This document shows positions 1-7,388 of a stretch of 64,000 nucleotides of DNA, in pieces (within the stretch, counting starts at the first letter, position 1; every line of letters starts with the position of its first letter). Under the pieces are notes generated by a model. It had not been told where the DNA came from. It saw only the letters and a program-made list of their open reading frames with translations, and did no database searches. The stretch comes from Pseudomonas sp. GGS8 (GTDB lineage Bacteria > Pseudomonadota > Gammaproteobacteria > Pseudomonadales > Pseudomonadaceae). The stretch spans positions 4,901,501-4,965,500 of the forward strand of contig NZ_JALJWF010000001.1 of NCBI RefSeq assembly GCF_024168645.1. Direction: 5' to 3'. The position numbers and the translations under genes were made by a program.

Positions 1-1014
1 GATGCTGGCGGCCTCGACATTCTGGTTTGTTTGATAAATCGGTACGGCGTTGGCGGGCACCAGACGCCGGCCGGCCGGAGCGGTGGGGTATTCGTCGGCG
101 AACCAGAGGCCCAGGGTCGCTGCGGTACGGCTGTAGGCGGGGTTGAAAAAGATATCGGCGACGTTGTCCAGACCCTTCTGATACATCGCTTGCACTTTGG
201 CCATGTCCGCGGCTGTCGTGGAGTGGGTATTGATCGGCGGGAAGTCGTTGAAAATGCCGTTCTTGTCATAGTAGGTCAGGTAGGTGGAAAACCTGAACAT
301 CAAGCCACGAGCCCCTTGTTGCCTCATCTGCTGTTGAAGCTGACTCAGCAGCGCGGAGTTGCCGATAACCCATTCCAGGTTTTCCTGGGGAAAGCAGGTC
401 TGCCAGGTGGTGGTGACATACTTCAGACCACCGAGGGCCCCCCAATTGAAGTTCAGGAATCGGTCCAGCATCCGGTATTGCCGATTGAGGGTCAGGCCGC
501 ATTTATCATCCCCCAGCTCCAGCTTGTCGAAATACAACGCGGTGAAGGCGTTCTGCCACGGGCTGATGTCCACGAAGCGCGCGGCAGTAGGACTGGCGCT
601 GCCAAAGGGGTTACCGAGCAATTGGTAGTTCTTGCCGACCAGCGCATCCTGGTCGATGTAATTGTTGGCCTGTAGCTCGCCGCCGATGACCACGGAGCGG
701 ATATCTTCGTAGCACACCGTGCCGCAGGCATTGTCGCCAAACAGATCCCACTCTGCGGGAATGTACGGGGTCGGGCTGCCATTGGTCGGCACCATCGGCA
801 CGTAGTCCGGGACGTTATTCACGGGACTGATGACCCAGGGCATCAGCGTGTTGGGGGCGTTCTGGCGCGTGATGTCGTAGAAGTTCACAAACGGCCAGTT
901 AATATCCATGTTGACCGCGTCATAGAGTGGAAATACATCGTTGTTGTTGGCCGTTGGCGGGTTCCAGAACATATGGCCGTTGAGGTAGATGCGGGGGAAA
1001 TTCAATACGCTCAT
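1..1014 (-). CDS. Unknown protein, 3' end cut by window edge
   Basis: The reading frame is open from an ATG at 1014 to the window edge (338 codons), so the C-terminus is missing. I do not recognise the family. The protein has no signal peptide. It is rich in Asn, Pro and aromatic residues; it begins MSVLNFPRIYLNGHMFW and contains runs such as NPPTANNND. It lies 10 bases after the stop of the cytochrome-c-like gene, and an AGGAG-like Shine-Dalgarno precedes the ATG, so it is almost certainly the last visible member of the ebo transcript. The pairing with a cytochrome-like protein suggests a shared redox or substrate-binding job, but this is inference only. The gene is real, since coding character is strong over 1 kb; its function is unknown. 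Confidence 0.8.
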   Translation of the reverse strand, partial: MSVLNFPRIYLNGHMFWNPPTANNNDVFPLYDAVNMDINWPFVNFYDITRQNAPNTLMPWVISPVNNVPDYVPMVPTNGSPTPYIPAEWDLFGDNACGTVCYEDIRSVVIGGELQANNYIDQDALVGKNYQLLGNPFGSASPTAARFVDISPWQNAFTALYFDKLELGDDKCGLTLNRQYRMLDRFLNFNWGALGGLKYVTTTWQTCFPQENLEWVIGNSALLSQLQQQMRQQGARGLMFRFSTYLTYYDKNGIFNDFPPINTHSTTAADMAKVQAMYQKGLDNVADIFFNPAYSRTAATLGLWFADEYPTAPAGRRLVPANAVPIYQTNQNVEAASI

Positions 1015-1024
1015 GTCATGCTCC

Positions 1025-2164
1025 TTAGCGTTGCCACTGGGCGTGTTTCAACGACCAGACAAAATCCAGTTTGTTGTAACCGGCGAAGGCCGAGTTCGGC
1101 AGCGGGGTGGTGGGGTAGACAATGCCGCCCTGTTCTTTCAGGGCGAAATTGAAGTAACCCTTTTGGTTCGAGTAGGCGGCGGTGCCGTGGCAGGCTAGGC
1201 AGGACGAGGTGTTCTGGAAGGCCGATTCCAGCTGGGAGTTGGCCAGCACCTGGGTGATGGGCTGGAATTCGACCCCGATCAGTTCGTACTTCGCCAGAGC
1301 GGGATTAGCGGCCTGAAAGCTGGTATTGACCGTTTTGGCGGCTGGTGTCGGTCCTGTGGTGTTGGTTATCGGGGTGGCCGGCACGGCATTGGTCACGGTG
1401 TACTTACTGTTGTTGACGTTTTCGAAGGTGGTCCAGACCCAGTTGGCGTTCAGTTTGTTGACGACGTGCAAGCCGCTCATTGCGGCATAGCCGACCTTGT
1501 ATTTACCGTCTTGCAGGTAATAGGCCTGGGCGATGTAGTAACCGTCTTTCTCCAGTTTCTGTTTGTAGGTCGCGTCGGAGCCGATCCACAGCCAGGAGGA
1601 TTTCAACTCCCAGGCAATGGGCGGAAACTCCAGATTGCTGGTCAGGGCGGCCTGGCCGTTCATGTTGTAGACCTGCTTCTGCACGATGTAATCGAACGTG
1701 CCCTGGCCCATCAGCAGCTGAAAGCGTACGGGTTTGCCTTTTTCTGTCGCGGGCACCGCTCCGCCCATTTGCAGAATCAAGCCATCGACCTGTTGGGTGG
1801 CTTTGAGGTTATGGAAGGTTCGGGACAGATCCATTCCTAGTGCCTTGGCCTGTGTAACTACCGCGTTCGGGGGTGGCACGGGGGTGCCATAAGGGGCGGG
1901 TTTGGCGCCATTGGGCAGGTAGACCTGGTCGGAGGGTTTCATCGATTCCCACTCGCGGTTGGGGTTCCCCGCGGCAGCGGGCTGGTTCAAGCAGACAAAC
2001 CAGTTCCAGGCCATGGTCTCGGGGCTCTGCGCAAACGCGGCCCGGGTCTTGTCGACGTCTCCTCCAAACTGCAGGAAGTTGCTGCAGTCGAAGGTGTTCG
2101 TGCTCTGAGCCTGAGCCAAACCGGCCAGGGTACTCAGAACTGTTATAGAAATGGCTCGCCGCAT
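1025..2164 (-). CDS. Exported cytochrome-c-like protein of the ebo operon
   Basis: The frame opens further upstream, but the ATG at 2164 is preceded by AAGGAG at good spacing and starts a clear signal peptide (MRRAISITVLSTLAGLAQAQ, cut near residue 20). The mature protein of about 359 residues is therefore periplasmic. It carries one haem-c motif, CLACH, at about residues 322-326, near the C-terminus. The rest has no domain I can name, and the length far exceeds a simple class I cytochrome c, so it resembles the loosely named cytochrome c family proteins. Its start overlaps the end of eboF by 22 bases, which implies translational coupling. It may move electrons for a periplasmic oxidation of the ebo product; that is inference. 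Confidence 0.75.
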   Translation of the reverse strand: MRRAISITVLSTLAGLAQAQSTNTFDCSNFLQFGGDVDKTRAAFAQSPETMAWNWFVCLNQPAAAGNPNREWESMKPSDQVYLPNGAKPAPYGTPVPPPNAVVTQAKALGMDLSRTFHNLKATQQVDGLILQMGGAVPATEKGKPVRFQLLMGQGTFDYIVQKQVYNMNGQAALTSNLEFPPIAWELKSSWLWIGSDATYKQKLEKDGYYIAQAYYLQDGKYKVGYAAMSGLHVVNKLNANWVWTTFENVNNSKYTVTNAVPATPITNTTGPTPAAKTVNTSFQAANPALAKYELIGVEFQPITQVLANSQLESAFQNTSSCLACHGTAAYSNQKGYFNFALKEQGGIVYPTTPLPNSAFAGYNKLDFVWSLKHAQWQR

Positions 2165-3588
2165 GGAAGCTCCTTGGCATTGGCCGGGTCGGTGTGTGGG
2201 TGCCCCAGGAAGTGTTCCAGGAGCAGTTGCTTCACTGCCGTGGCCGCAAGGCACTGCGGCAACGGCAGATCGCAATTGGTGATGAGTAGCGGGCCGGTGT
2301 TCTCGCTGTCGGGCAGGCGGCCATGGCTGCCACGGACCAGGCGGGTGTCCAGCGGAATCAGGTCCATGTAGTAGCGAAAGCCGAGTTTTTTCTGCAGCAG
2401 GCGACGCGCCACTTTCAATTTGGGGAAGCGAATGGCCGGGTCGATGAACAGCTCCAGCGGGTCGTAGCCGGGCTTGCGATGGATGTCCACGGTGCGGGCA
2501 AAGTCGGGTGCCTTGCGATCGTCGAACCAGTAGTAGTAATCGAACCAGTAACCCGGCGCGGCCACGGTCACCAGCTCGCCGCTGCGCGGATGATCCAGTT
2601 GCCAGGCCCGTTGTTCGGCTTTATCCAGCACCTGCTCGATGCCGGGCTGGTGCTGCAACAGCGCTTTGACGCGAGGGATGTCGTACGCCTGCTTCACGTA
2701 GACATGTGCGATCTGATGATCGGCCACGGCAAAGGCCGCGCTGGCGCCGGGGTCGAGCAATTCCCAGGTCAATGATTGGCGCACTTGCAACAAGCCTTCC
2801 GAGCGCAACAACCGGTTGATCGATACGGATTGCTCTACCGCTTCGATCCCATATTCGGACAACAACATCACCGCCGCGCCTTGCTCCTGGGCAAAGGTCA
2901 GCAGGCGACCCACTTCACTGTCGATGGCCCGCACTTCGTCGGCAATCGACGGATGATCGGGGCCCAGTCGCTGCAGGCAGTAGTCGAGATGCGGCAGGTA
3001 GACCAACTGCAAGTCAGGTCGATCGATCTGGAACTCGGCAATGGCGCAGTCGACGATCCAGCGACTCGACGCGATACCGGCCGCCGGGCCCCAGAAACCC
3101 GGAAACGGGAATTCGCCGATCTGCTCCTCGATACGCTCATGCAACGAGGCCGGTGACGAATACAGACCGAACATCTTGCGGCCATCGGCCGGGTAATGAG
3201 GGCGTGGGGTGATGGCGGCATCCACGTCCGCGTACATGTTGTACCACCAGAACAACTGGCTGCAGCGAAACCCGGGGAGCTCGCGCTTGAGCGCCTGCCA
3301 GACCTTTTCACCCTGGATCAGTGCGTTGGGTTGTAGCCAGAAGCGTACTTCGGCCTGGTCGCGGAAATACCAGCCATTGCCGACAATGCCGTGCTCCGAC
3401 GGCGACAGACCGGTCAGGATCGACGCCTGCACCGTCGACGTGACGGCCGGAAACACTGGTTGCAGGCTGGCCATTTTTGCCGTTTTCAGCAGGGCATTGA
3501 TGTGTGGCGTCGCCGGTCCCAGCAGCGCCGGGGTCAGTCCGACCACGTTGATCAGCAGCAGCGGTTGGCGCGGATTTTCAGAGGGCAT
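2143..3588 (-). CDS. eboF: EboF-type alkaline phosphatase/nucleotide pyrophosphatase family protein
   Basis: 481 residues of the type I phosphodiesterase/nucleotide pyrophosphatase superfamily as found in ebo/EDB clusters. Family hallmarks are the VFPAVTSTVQASILTG segment at about residues 44-59, where the nucleophile Thr/Ser lies, followed by SPSEHGIVGNGW. Several usual metal ligands are replaced: the first motif reads INVVGLTP where DG is typical, and SEYG stands where SDHG is typical. From memory the ebo branch shares these changes, so this is a divergent subfamily and not a damaged copy. The start overlaps the eboE stop by 11 bases. Function in metabolite export or modification is inferred from cluster membership; the substrate is unknown. 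Confidence 0.85.
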   Translation of the reverse strand: MPSENPRQPLLLINVVGLTPALLGPATPHINALLKTAKMASLQPVFPAVTSTVQASILTGLSPSEHGIVGNGWYFRDQAEVRFWLQPNALIQGEKVWQALKRELPGFRCSQLFWWYNMYADVDAAITPRPHYPADGRKMFGLYSSPASLHERIEEQIGEFPFPGFWGPAAGIASSRWIVDCAIAEFQIDRPDLQLVYLPHLDYCLQRLGPDHPSIADEVRAIDSEVGRLLTFAQEQGAAVMLLSEYGIEAVEQSVSINRLLRSEGLLQVRQSLTWELLDPGASAAFAVADHQIAHVYVKQAYDIPRVKALLQHQPGIEQVLDKAEQRAWQLDHPRSGELVTVAAPGYWFDYYYWFDDRKAPDFARTVDIHRKPGYDPLELFIDPAIRFPKLKVARRLLQKKLGFRYYMDLIPLDTRLVRGSHGRLPDSENTGPLLITNCDLPLPQCLAATAVKQLLLEHFLGHPHTDPANAKELPCGEPFL

Positions 3589-4810
3589 CGGCGTACGCCT
3601 CCCGCACTTGGGGGTGCAGCAATTGGCGCTGGCGCAATTGGTCTTCTACCCAGTGCAGTTCCGCGGCGATTCCCTGCAGTTGGGCGTGCTCGGTGTCGGG
3701 CCGCAGTTGCGCGGGCAGGACGCCCCAGCTGTAGGTTTCCACTTCCAGCACCGGACGAAAATCCCCATGGTCTGCGAGAAAGTCGAAGGTTTGCGACAGG
3801 GCGATCTGACTGCCGCTGAGTTCGGGCAGCAGCAAGTGATCGCTAAACAGCGGAATGTGGAAATGAATCCGCAGTTCGGGATACTGCCCCAGGTTGTTGG
3901 CGCAATCGTCGAGTGCTGCGGGAAGGTCGGCCCAGCCCGATAACTGCGCCTGCGCATCGCGGGCTTTGACTTGATGCAGGTAGGTGGTTTCGGCGAAATC
4001 GCTCAAGGTCTTGAGCACGTGTTCGCGTCGCTTGGCGTCTTGAGTGGGCAGGCGACAAATCAGCGCGTTGGACAACTGAATCTTGCCGACAGGTACTCGG
4101 GCCTGGCGCAGCTTTTCCAGCGACTGATAGCAGTGTTCGAAAACCACAGCCTGATGGCAGACATCAAAACACAGCGCCAGATAGTCATGGTGCGGGTCGC
4201 TGGCTTGGTAGCGGTGGAAGAAGGCGATCGCCTGGTCAGTGTTTTCCAGCACGCAGTCCGGCTCCATCTCCAGGCAGAACACGATCTTCTTACCGGTCTC
4301 CCGATGCAGCCTGGCCAGCGAAGCCGTGAGTTGGCGCAGCAGATGTTCGGCTTGCTGTTGTAACTGCGGGCTCCAGCTGGCGGCATAGCCCAGCGGCACG
4401 GTGGAAATCACGCCCTGGCGACAGTCCGGCGGCAGGGCATCGGCGAGGATCCGCGCCAGATTCAGGCTATATGCCAGCCGTTCAGGCTCGGCCCAACTGG
4501 GCAGATAGACCTCGGCTTTCACCGCGCCCTGATGAAATTTCCCATAAGGAAAACCGTTAAGCGACGTCAGCCGTAGCCCGCTGCGTTGCAGCAGACTGAG
4601 AAAGTCCGCGCGAGCCGACGGCTGTTGCAAATCGGCCGCGGCGAGGGCGCTGATCCACAGCCCACTGTCTTGCTCGTTCAGGCCGCGCAGGGTGCGCACG
4701 CCCTGAAAATGCCGCTCGATGGATGACCGTAGCCCAGCCAGGTCACGGGTCGGGTGCACGTTGCTGCAATAACCGACCTGCGCGGCAGCCCAACCCGTGC
4801 CGGCACTCAT
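3578..4810 (-). CDS. eboE: Metabolite traffic protein EboE (xylose-isomerase-like TIM barrel)
   Basis: 410 residues. The frame opens at 4855, but I choose the ATG at 4810 because it forms an ATGA overlap with the eboB stop, the coupling used throughout this operon. The sequence matches the EboE family: QVGYCSNVHPTRDLAGL near the N-terminus, LTSLNGFPYGKFH, then FCLEMEPDCVLE and CFDVCHQAV, acidic and histidine residues placed like the metal ligands of sugar-isomerase TIM barrels. In Nostoc, ebo genes are needed to move a scytonemin precursor to the periplasm; the chemical step done by EboE is not known. No membrane segment or signal peptide is seen. Confidence 0.9.
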   Translation of the reverse strand: MSAGTGWAAAQVGYCSNVHPTRDLAGLRSSIERHFQGVRTLRGLNEQDSGLWISALAAADLQQPSARADFLSLLQRSGLRLTSLNGFPYGKFHQGAVKAEVYLPSWAEPERLAYSLNLARILADALPPDCRQGVISTVPLGYAASWSPQLQQQAEHLLRQLTASLARLHRETGKKIVFCLEMEPDCVLENTDQAIAFFHRYQASDPHHDYLALCFDVCHQAVVFEHCYQSLEKLRQARVPVGKIQLSNALICRLPTQDAKRREHVLKTLSDFAETTYLHQVKARDAQAQLSGWADLPAALDDCANNLGQYPELRIHFHIPLFSDHLLLPELSGSQIALSQTFDFLADHGDFRPVLEVETYSWGVLPAQLRPDTEHAQLQGIAAELHWVEDQLRQRQLLHPQVREAYADAL

Positions 4811-5691
4811 TTGATCACCGGTTCCTGGCCACGCAGGGCAGAGTTGTCCTGCCACTGCCGACGCTGGTCGATGGGCAGCGGGGTGCTGACCAGAGCCTTG
4901 TCCAGTTGGCCGCTTTGGGCAAAAAAGTCTACGGGGTTGTGGAACAGCACCTGTTCGACCTGGGCTTCACTGAAGCCTGCAGCCAGCATCGCTTCGCCGG
5001 TTTTCGGCACCTTGAGCGGGTCGCTGATGCCCCAGTCGGCGGCGCTGTTGACCACCATTTTCTCAGTGCCGTACTCCTTCAACAGGGCGACCATGCGCTG
5101 TTCCGACATCTTGGTGTTGGGGTAGATCGAATGGCCGCGCCAGCAGTCGCTGTCCAGCACCAGCGGCAGGGTCAGTTCGTTGAGGTGGTCGATGATCACC
5201 AGGTGCTCGGCAATCCCGACTTCGCGAATCACCGCCAGGGTGCGTTTGGTGCCACCGATCTTGTCGCGGTGTGGGGTGTGCACCAGCACCGGCAAATTGA
5301 ATTGTTTGGCCAGCTCCAGTTGAGCGGCGAGGAAGCGATCTTCCTCGGGGGTGATGTCGTCGTAGCCGATTTCGCCAACCGCCACGACGCCGTCTTTTAC
5401 CAGGTAGCGCGGCAGAATCTCCAGCACTTCATTGGCCACCGACAGATCATTGGCTTCCTTGGGGTTGAGGCCGATGGTGCAGAAGTGATGGATGCCGAAC
5501 ATGCTGGCGCGAAAGCGTTCCCAGCCCAACAGAGTGTCGAAGTAGTCGATGAAACTGCCGACACTGGTCCTGGCCTGGCCCTGCCAGAAGGCCGGTTCGA
5601 TTACCCCGGTGATGCCGGCGGCGGCCATGTTCTGGTAGTCATCGGTGGTACGGCTGACCATATGAATATGCGGGTCGAAGTACTTGAGCAT
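4807..5691 (-). CDS. eboB: TatD-family metal hydrolase EboB
   Basis: 294 residues of the TatD/amidohydrolase family. The N-terminal metal motif is DPHIHM (residues 6-11). Further ligand-like residues are in GIHHF, GEIGYDD, HTPHRDK and DHLNE, so the dinuclear metal site looks intact. This is the usual EboB member of the ebo cluster; its substrate is unknown. The ATG at 5691 has a GAGG-type Shine-Dalgarno. It begins 36 bases after eboA, the largest gap in the core operon, and its stop is ATGA-coupled to eboE. Cytoplasmic location is expected because no signal peptide is present. Confidence 0.88.
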   Translation of the reverse strand: MLKYFDPHIHMVSRTTDDYQNMAAAGITGVIEPAFWQGQARTSVGSFIDYFDTLLGWERFRASMFGIHHFCTIGLNPKEANDLSVANEVLEILPRYLVKDGVVAVGEIGYDDITPEEDRFLAAQLELAKQFNLPVLVHTPHRDKIGGTKRTLAVIREVGIAEHLVIIDHLNELTLPLVLDSDCWRGHSIYPNTKMSEQRMVALLKEYGTEKMVVNSAADWGISDPLKVPKTGEAMLAAGFSEAQVEQVLFHNPVDFFAQSGQLDKALVSTPLPIDQRRQWQDNSALRGQEPVIK

Positions 5692-5727
5692 CGTAAAACC
5701 TCGTCAAGGAAAAGCAGTCGTTGAGTG

Positions 5728-6501
5728 TCAGTTCAGTGAGGTGCCAGCCAGGTGCTCGTGCCACTCCGGCGGCAAGCGTTGCTGCTGATTCAGCCCGGCC
5801 AGACGCTGGTGTTGCGCCGGGCTGAGCAGATCGAAGGCGATCACTCGGGGCAGCCCGGCGGACACCGTTCGTTCGGCAGCAAGCTGTTCGTCCAGCAGGT
5901 CGAGGGCCAACTGGTTGAGGGTGACGCTGTGTCGTTGCGTCAGGCCGATCAGGCGGCGTACGTCGAGCCCCATGCCCAGCGCCTTGAGCACCAATTGATG
6001 GAAGGCCCGTTCGCTGTAATGGCGCGATGGGTAAAGGGTGTCCAGCGCGAGGGCGGCAAACACCTGGCTGTTGCTGGTACGCCCGGCCTGCAGGGCCAGC
6101 TCTACGCAGAGCCCACGGCTGTCGAGCCAGTCGAGGGCCTTCAGGGTGACGATTTTTTCTTGGTCGTCGCCCCACAGAAACAGTTGGCGCAGCAAGGGCA
6201 GTTGCCCGGCGAGGGGCTGTTGCTCCAGGACCTGAGCGAGCAACAATGCCCGCGCCAGTTGGACGTTGTTCCAGCCGGGATTAAGCGGCAGCGGCGGCTG
6301 CTTGAGGTTGCGCTTGCACTGGCTGCTCAACAGCGCCGCGGTATTGGCGTCCGGGCGTTGGGCAAGCCGCTCCTGTGCCTGGCGCCACCACTGCAGCTCG
6401 GCGTCATCGAGCTGTTGCGTGAGGGCCTGGTGTTGTTCGGCGAGGCAGTCGTGGCGCATATCGAGTGCCGTCAGTGGCGACGCAGTGACGTCCATGTTCA
6501 T
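5728..6501 (-). CDS. eboA: EboA domain protein
   Basis: 257 residues. The frame continues upstream to 6555, but the ATG at 6501 overlaps the eboC stop as ATGA, matching the other junctions, so I start there (MNMDVTASPL). The protein is alpha-helical and rich in Leu, Gln and Ala, with the EboA-type stretch LNPGWNNVQLARALLL followed by LFLWGDDQEKIVTLKALDWLD. I see no catalytic motif, signal peptide or membrane span. EboA is a conserved core component of ebo/EDB operons of unknown biochemical role. Identification rests mainly on neighbourhood and on this helical domain. Confidence 0.85.
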   Translation of the reverse strand: MNMDVTASPLTALDMRHDCLAEQHQALTQQLDDAELQWWRQAQERLAQRPDANTAALLSSQCKRNLKQPPLPLNPGWNNVQLARALLLAQVLEQQPLAGQLPLLRQLFLWGDDQEKIVTLKALDWLDSRGLCVELALQAGRTSNSQVFAALALDTLYPSRHYSERAFHQLVLKALGMGLDVRRLIGLTQRHSVTLNQLALDLLDEQLAAERTVSAGLPRVIAFDLLSPAQHQRLAGLNQQQRLPPEWHEHLAGTSLN

Positions 6502-7388
6502 GTCGGTTTGATCCAGCGCTGGAAGTGTGGAAGCAGGAAAAACACCAGAATGCATAACAGGCTGCCCAGTGGCTGATTGGCCACGGCCAACACCAGGGCA
6601 TCGAACAATGGCAGAGCCGCCAGGCCAGCGCCGATGAAGGCGCGGACCTGCCGTTGCTGCGGGTGGGCCAAGTGGTGCCAGTAATGCCAGCCCAGCCAGC
6701 CAAGCCAGAGCAGTAGCACCGGCCAGAACCAGGCGTTGTCGGAATAGATCGTCAGGGCCAGCGGGCTCAACATCAGCAGGAGAGGCAGGCGGCTGAGCAA
6801 CTGGTTATCGTGTTCCTGACGAGCCAGGTAGGTCAGGCCGCTGATGTAGACGCCAAGCAAAATGGCGCACAGCCAGATCGGCTCCGGCGGCACCGCCAGG
6901 CTGGCCGCCGCCGTGAGGTAGAGGGCCGAGCGGCAGGCGCCCATCAACCAGACACTGTGGGCGTATTTCTTGTGCAGCAGGTTGTAGCCGAGGATGCAAC
7001 CCACCAGCAGGGTGGCGCTGCCCAGCAACCAGTGCGGTTGCTCGATCAGCCGGCTCAGGCCCAGTACCGAGGCGGCGGCCAGCATCAGCAACAGCGCAGT
7101 GGCCAGCCCCACTTGTTGGCGGCTGACCAGACCCAAAGTGATGGGGCGCGGGTTGTGGTGCTGTTGGTCCCAGTCGGCGTCCAGCAGGTCATTCAATAAC
7201 ATACCGGCCAAATACAGCAGCGACAGCGCGGCCAGCAGCAGGATCCACACCAGCGACGACGGCGGCGCCAGGGCCCCGGCGCTGCTGGCGAGCAGGGCGG
7301 CGGCCAGGGTGTTGGTCCACACCGTGGGCAGGTTGGATACCCGGCCGAGGGTCATCCAGGTTTTCAGGTTCAGCGGTGTCTGGCTCAT
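6498..7388 (-). CDS. eboC: UbiA-like membrane prenyltransferase EboC
   Basis: 296 residues with about eight hydrophobic spans, of the UbiA superfamily. The first Asp-rich motif is NDLLDADWD (about residues 66-74), a variant of the NxxxDxxxD prenyl-diphosphate site. The second Asp-rich motif of UbiA enzymes is weak: the second half has GLTYLARQEHD in its place. This fits EboC, which probably attaches a prenyl group, or a related lipid-linked group, to the molecule handled by the operon. The start shares ATGA with the eboD fusion stop, and its own stop is ATGA-coupled to eboA. The substrate is unknown. Confidence 0.87.
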   Translation of the reverse strand: MSQTPLNLKTWMTLGRVSNLPTVWTNTLAAALLASSAGALAPPSSLVWILLLAALSLLYLAGMLLNDLLDADWDQQHHNPRPITLGLVSRQQVGLATALLLMLAAASVLGLSRLIEQPHWLLGSATLLVGCILGYNLLHKKYAHSVWLMGACRSALYLTAAASLAVPPEPIWLCAILLGVYISGLTYLARQEHDNQLLSRLPLLLMLSPLALTIYSDNAWFWPVLLLWLGWLGWHYWHHLAHPQQRQVRAFIGAGLAALPLFDALVLAVANQPLGSLLCILVFFLLPHFQRWIKPT

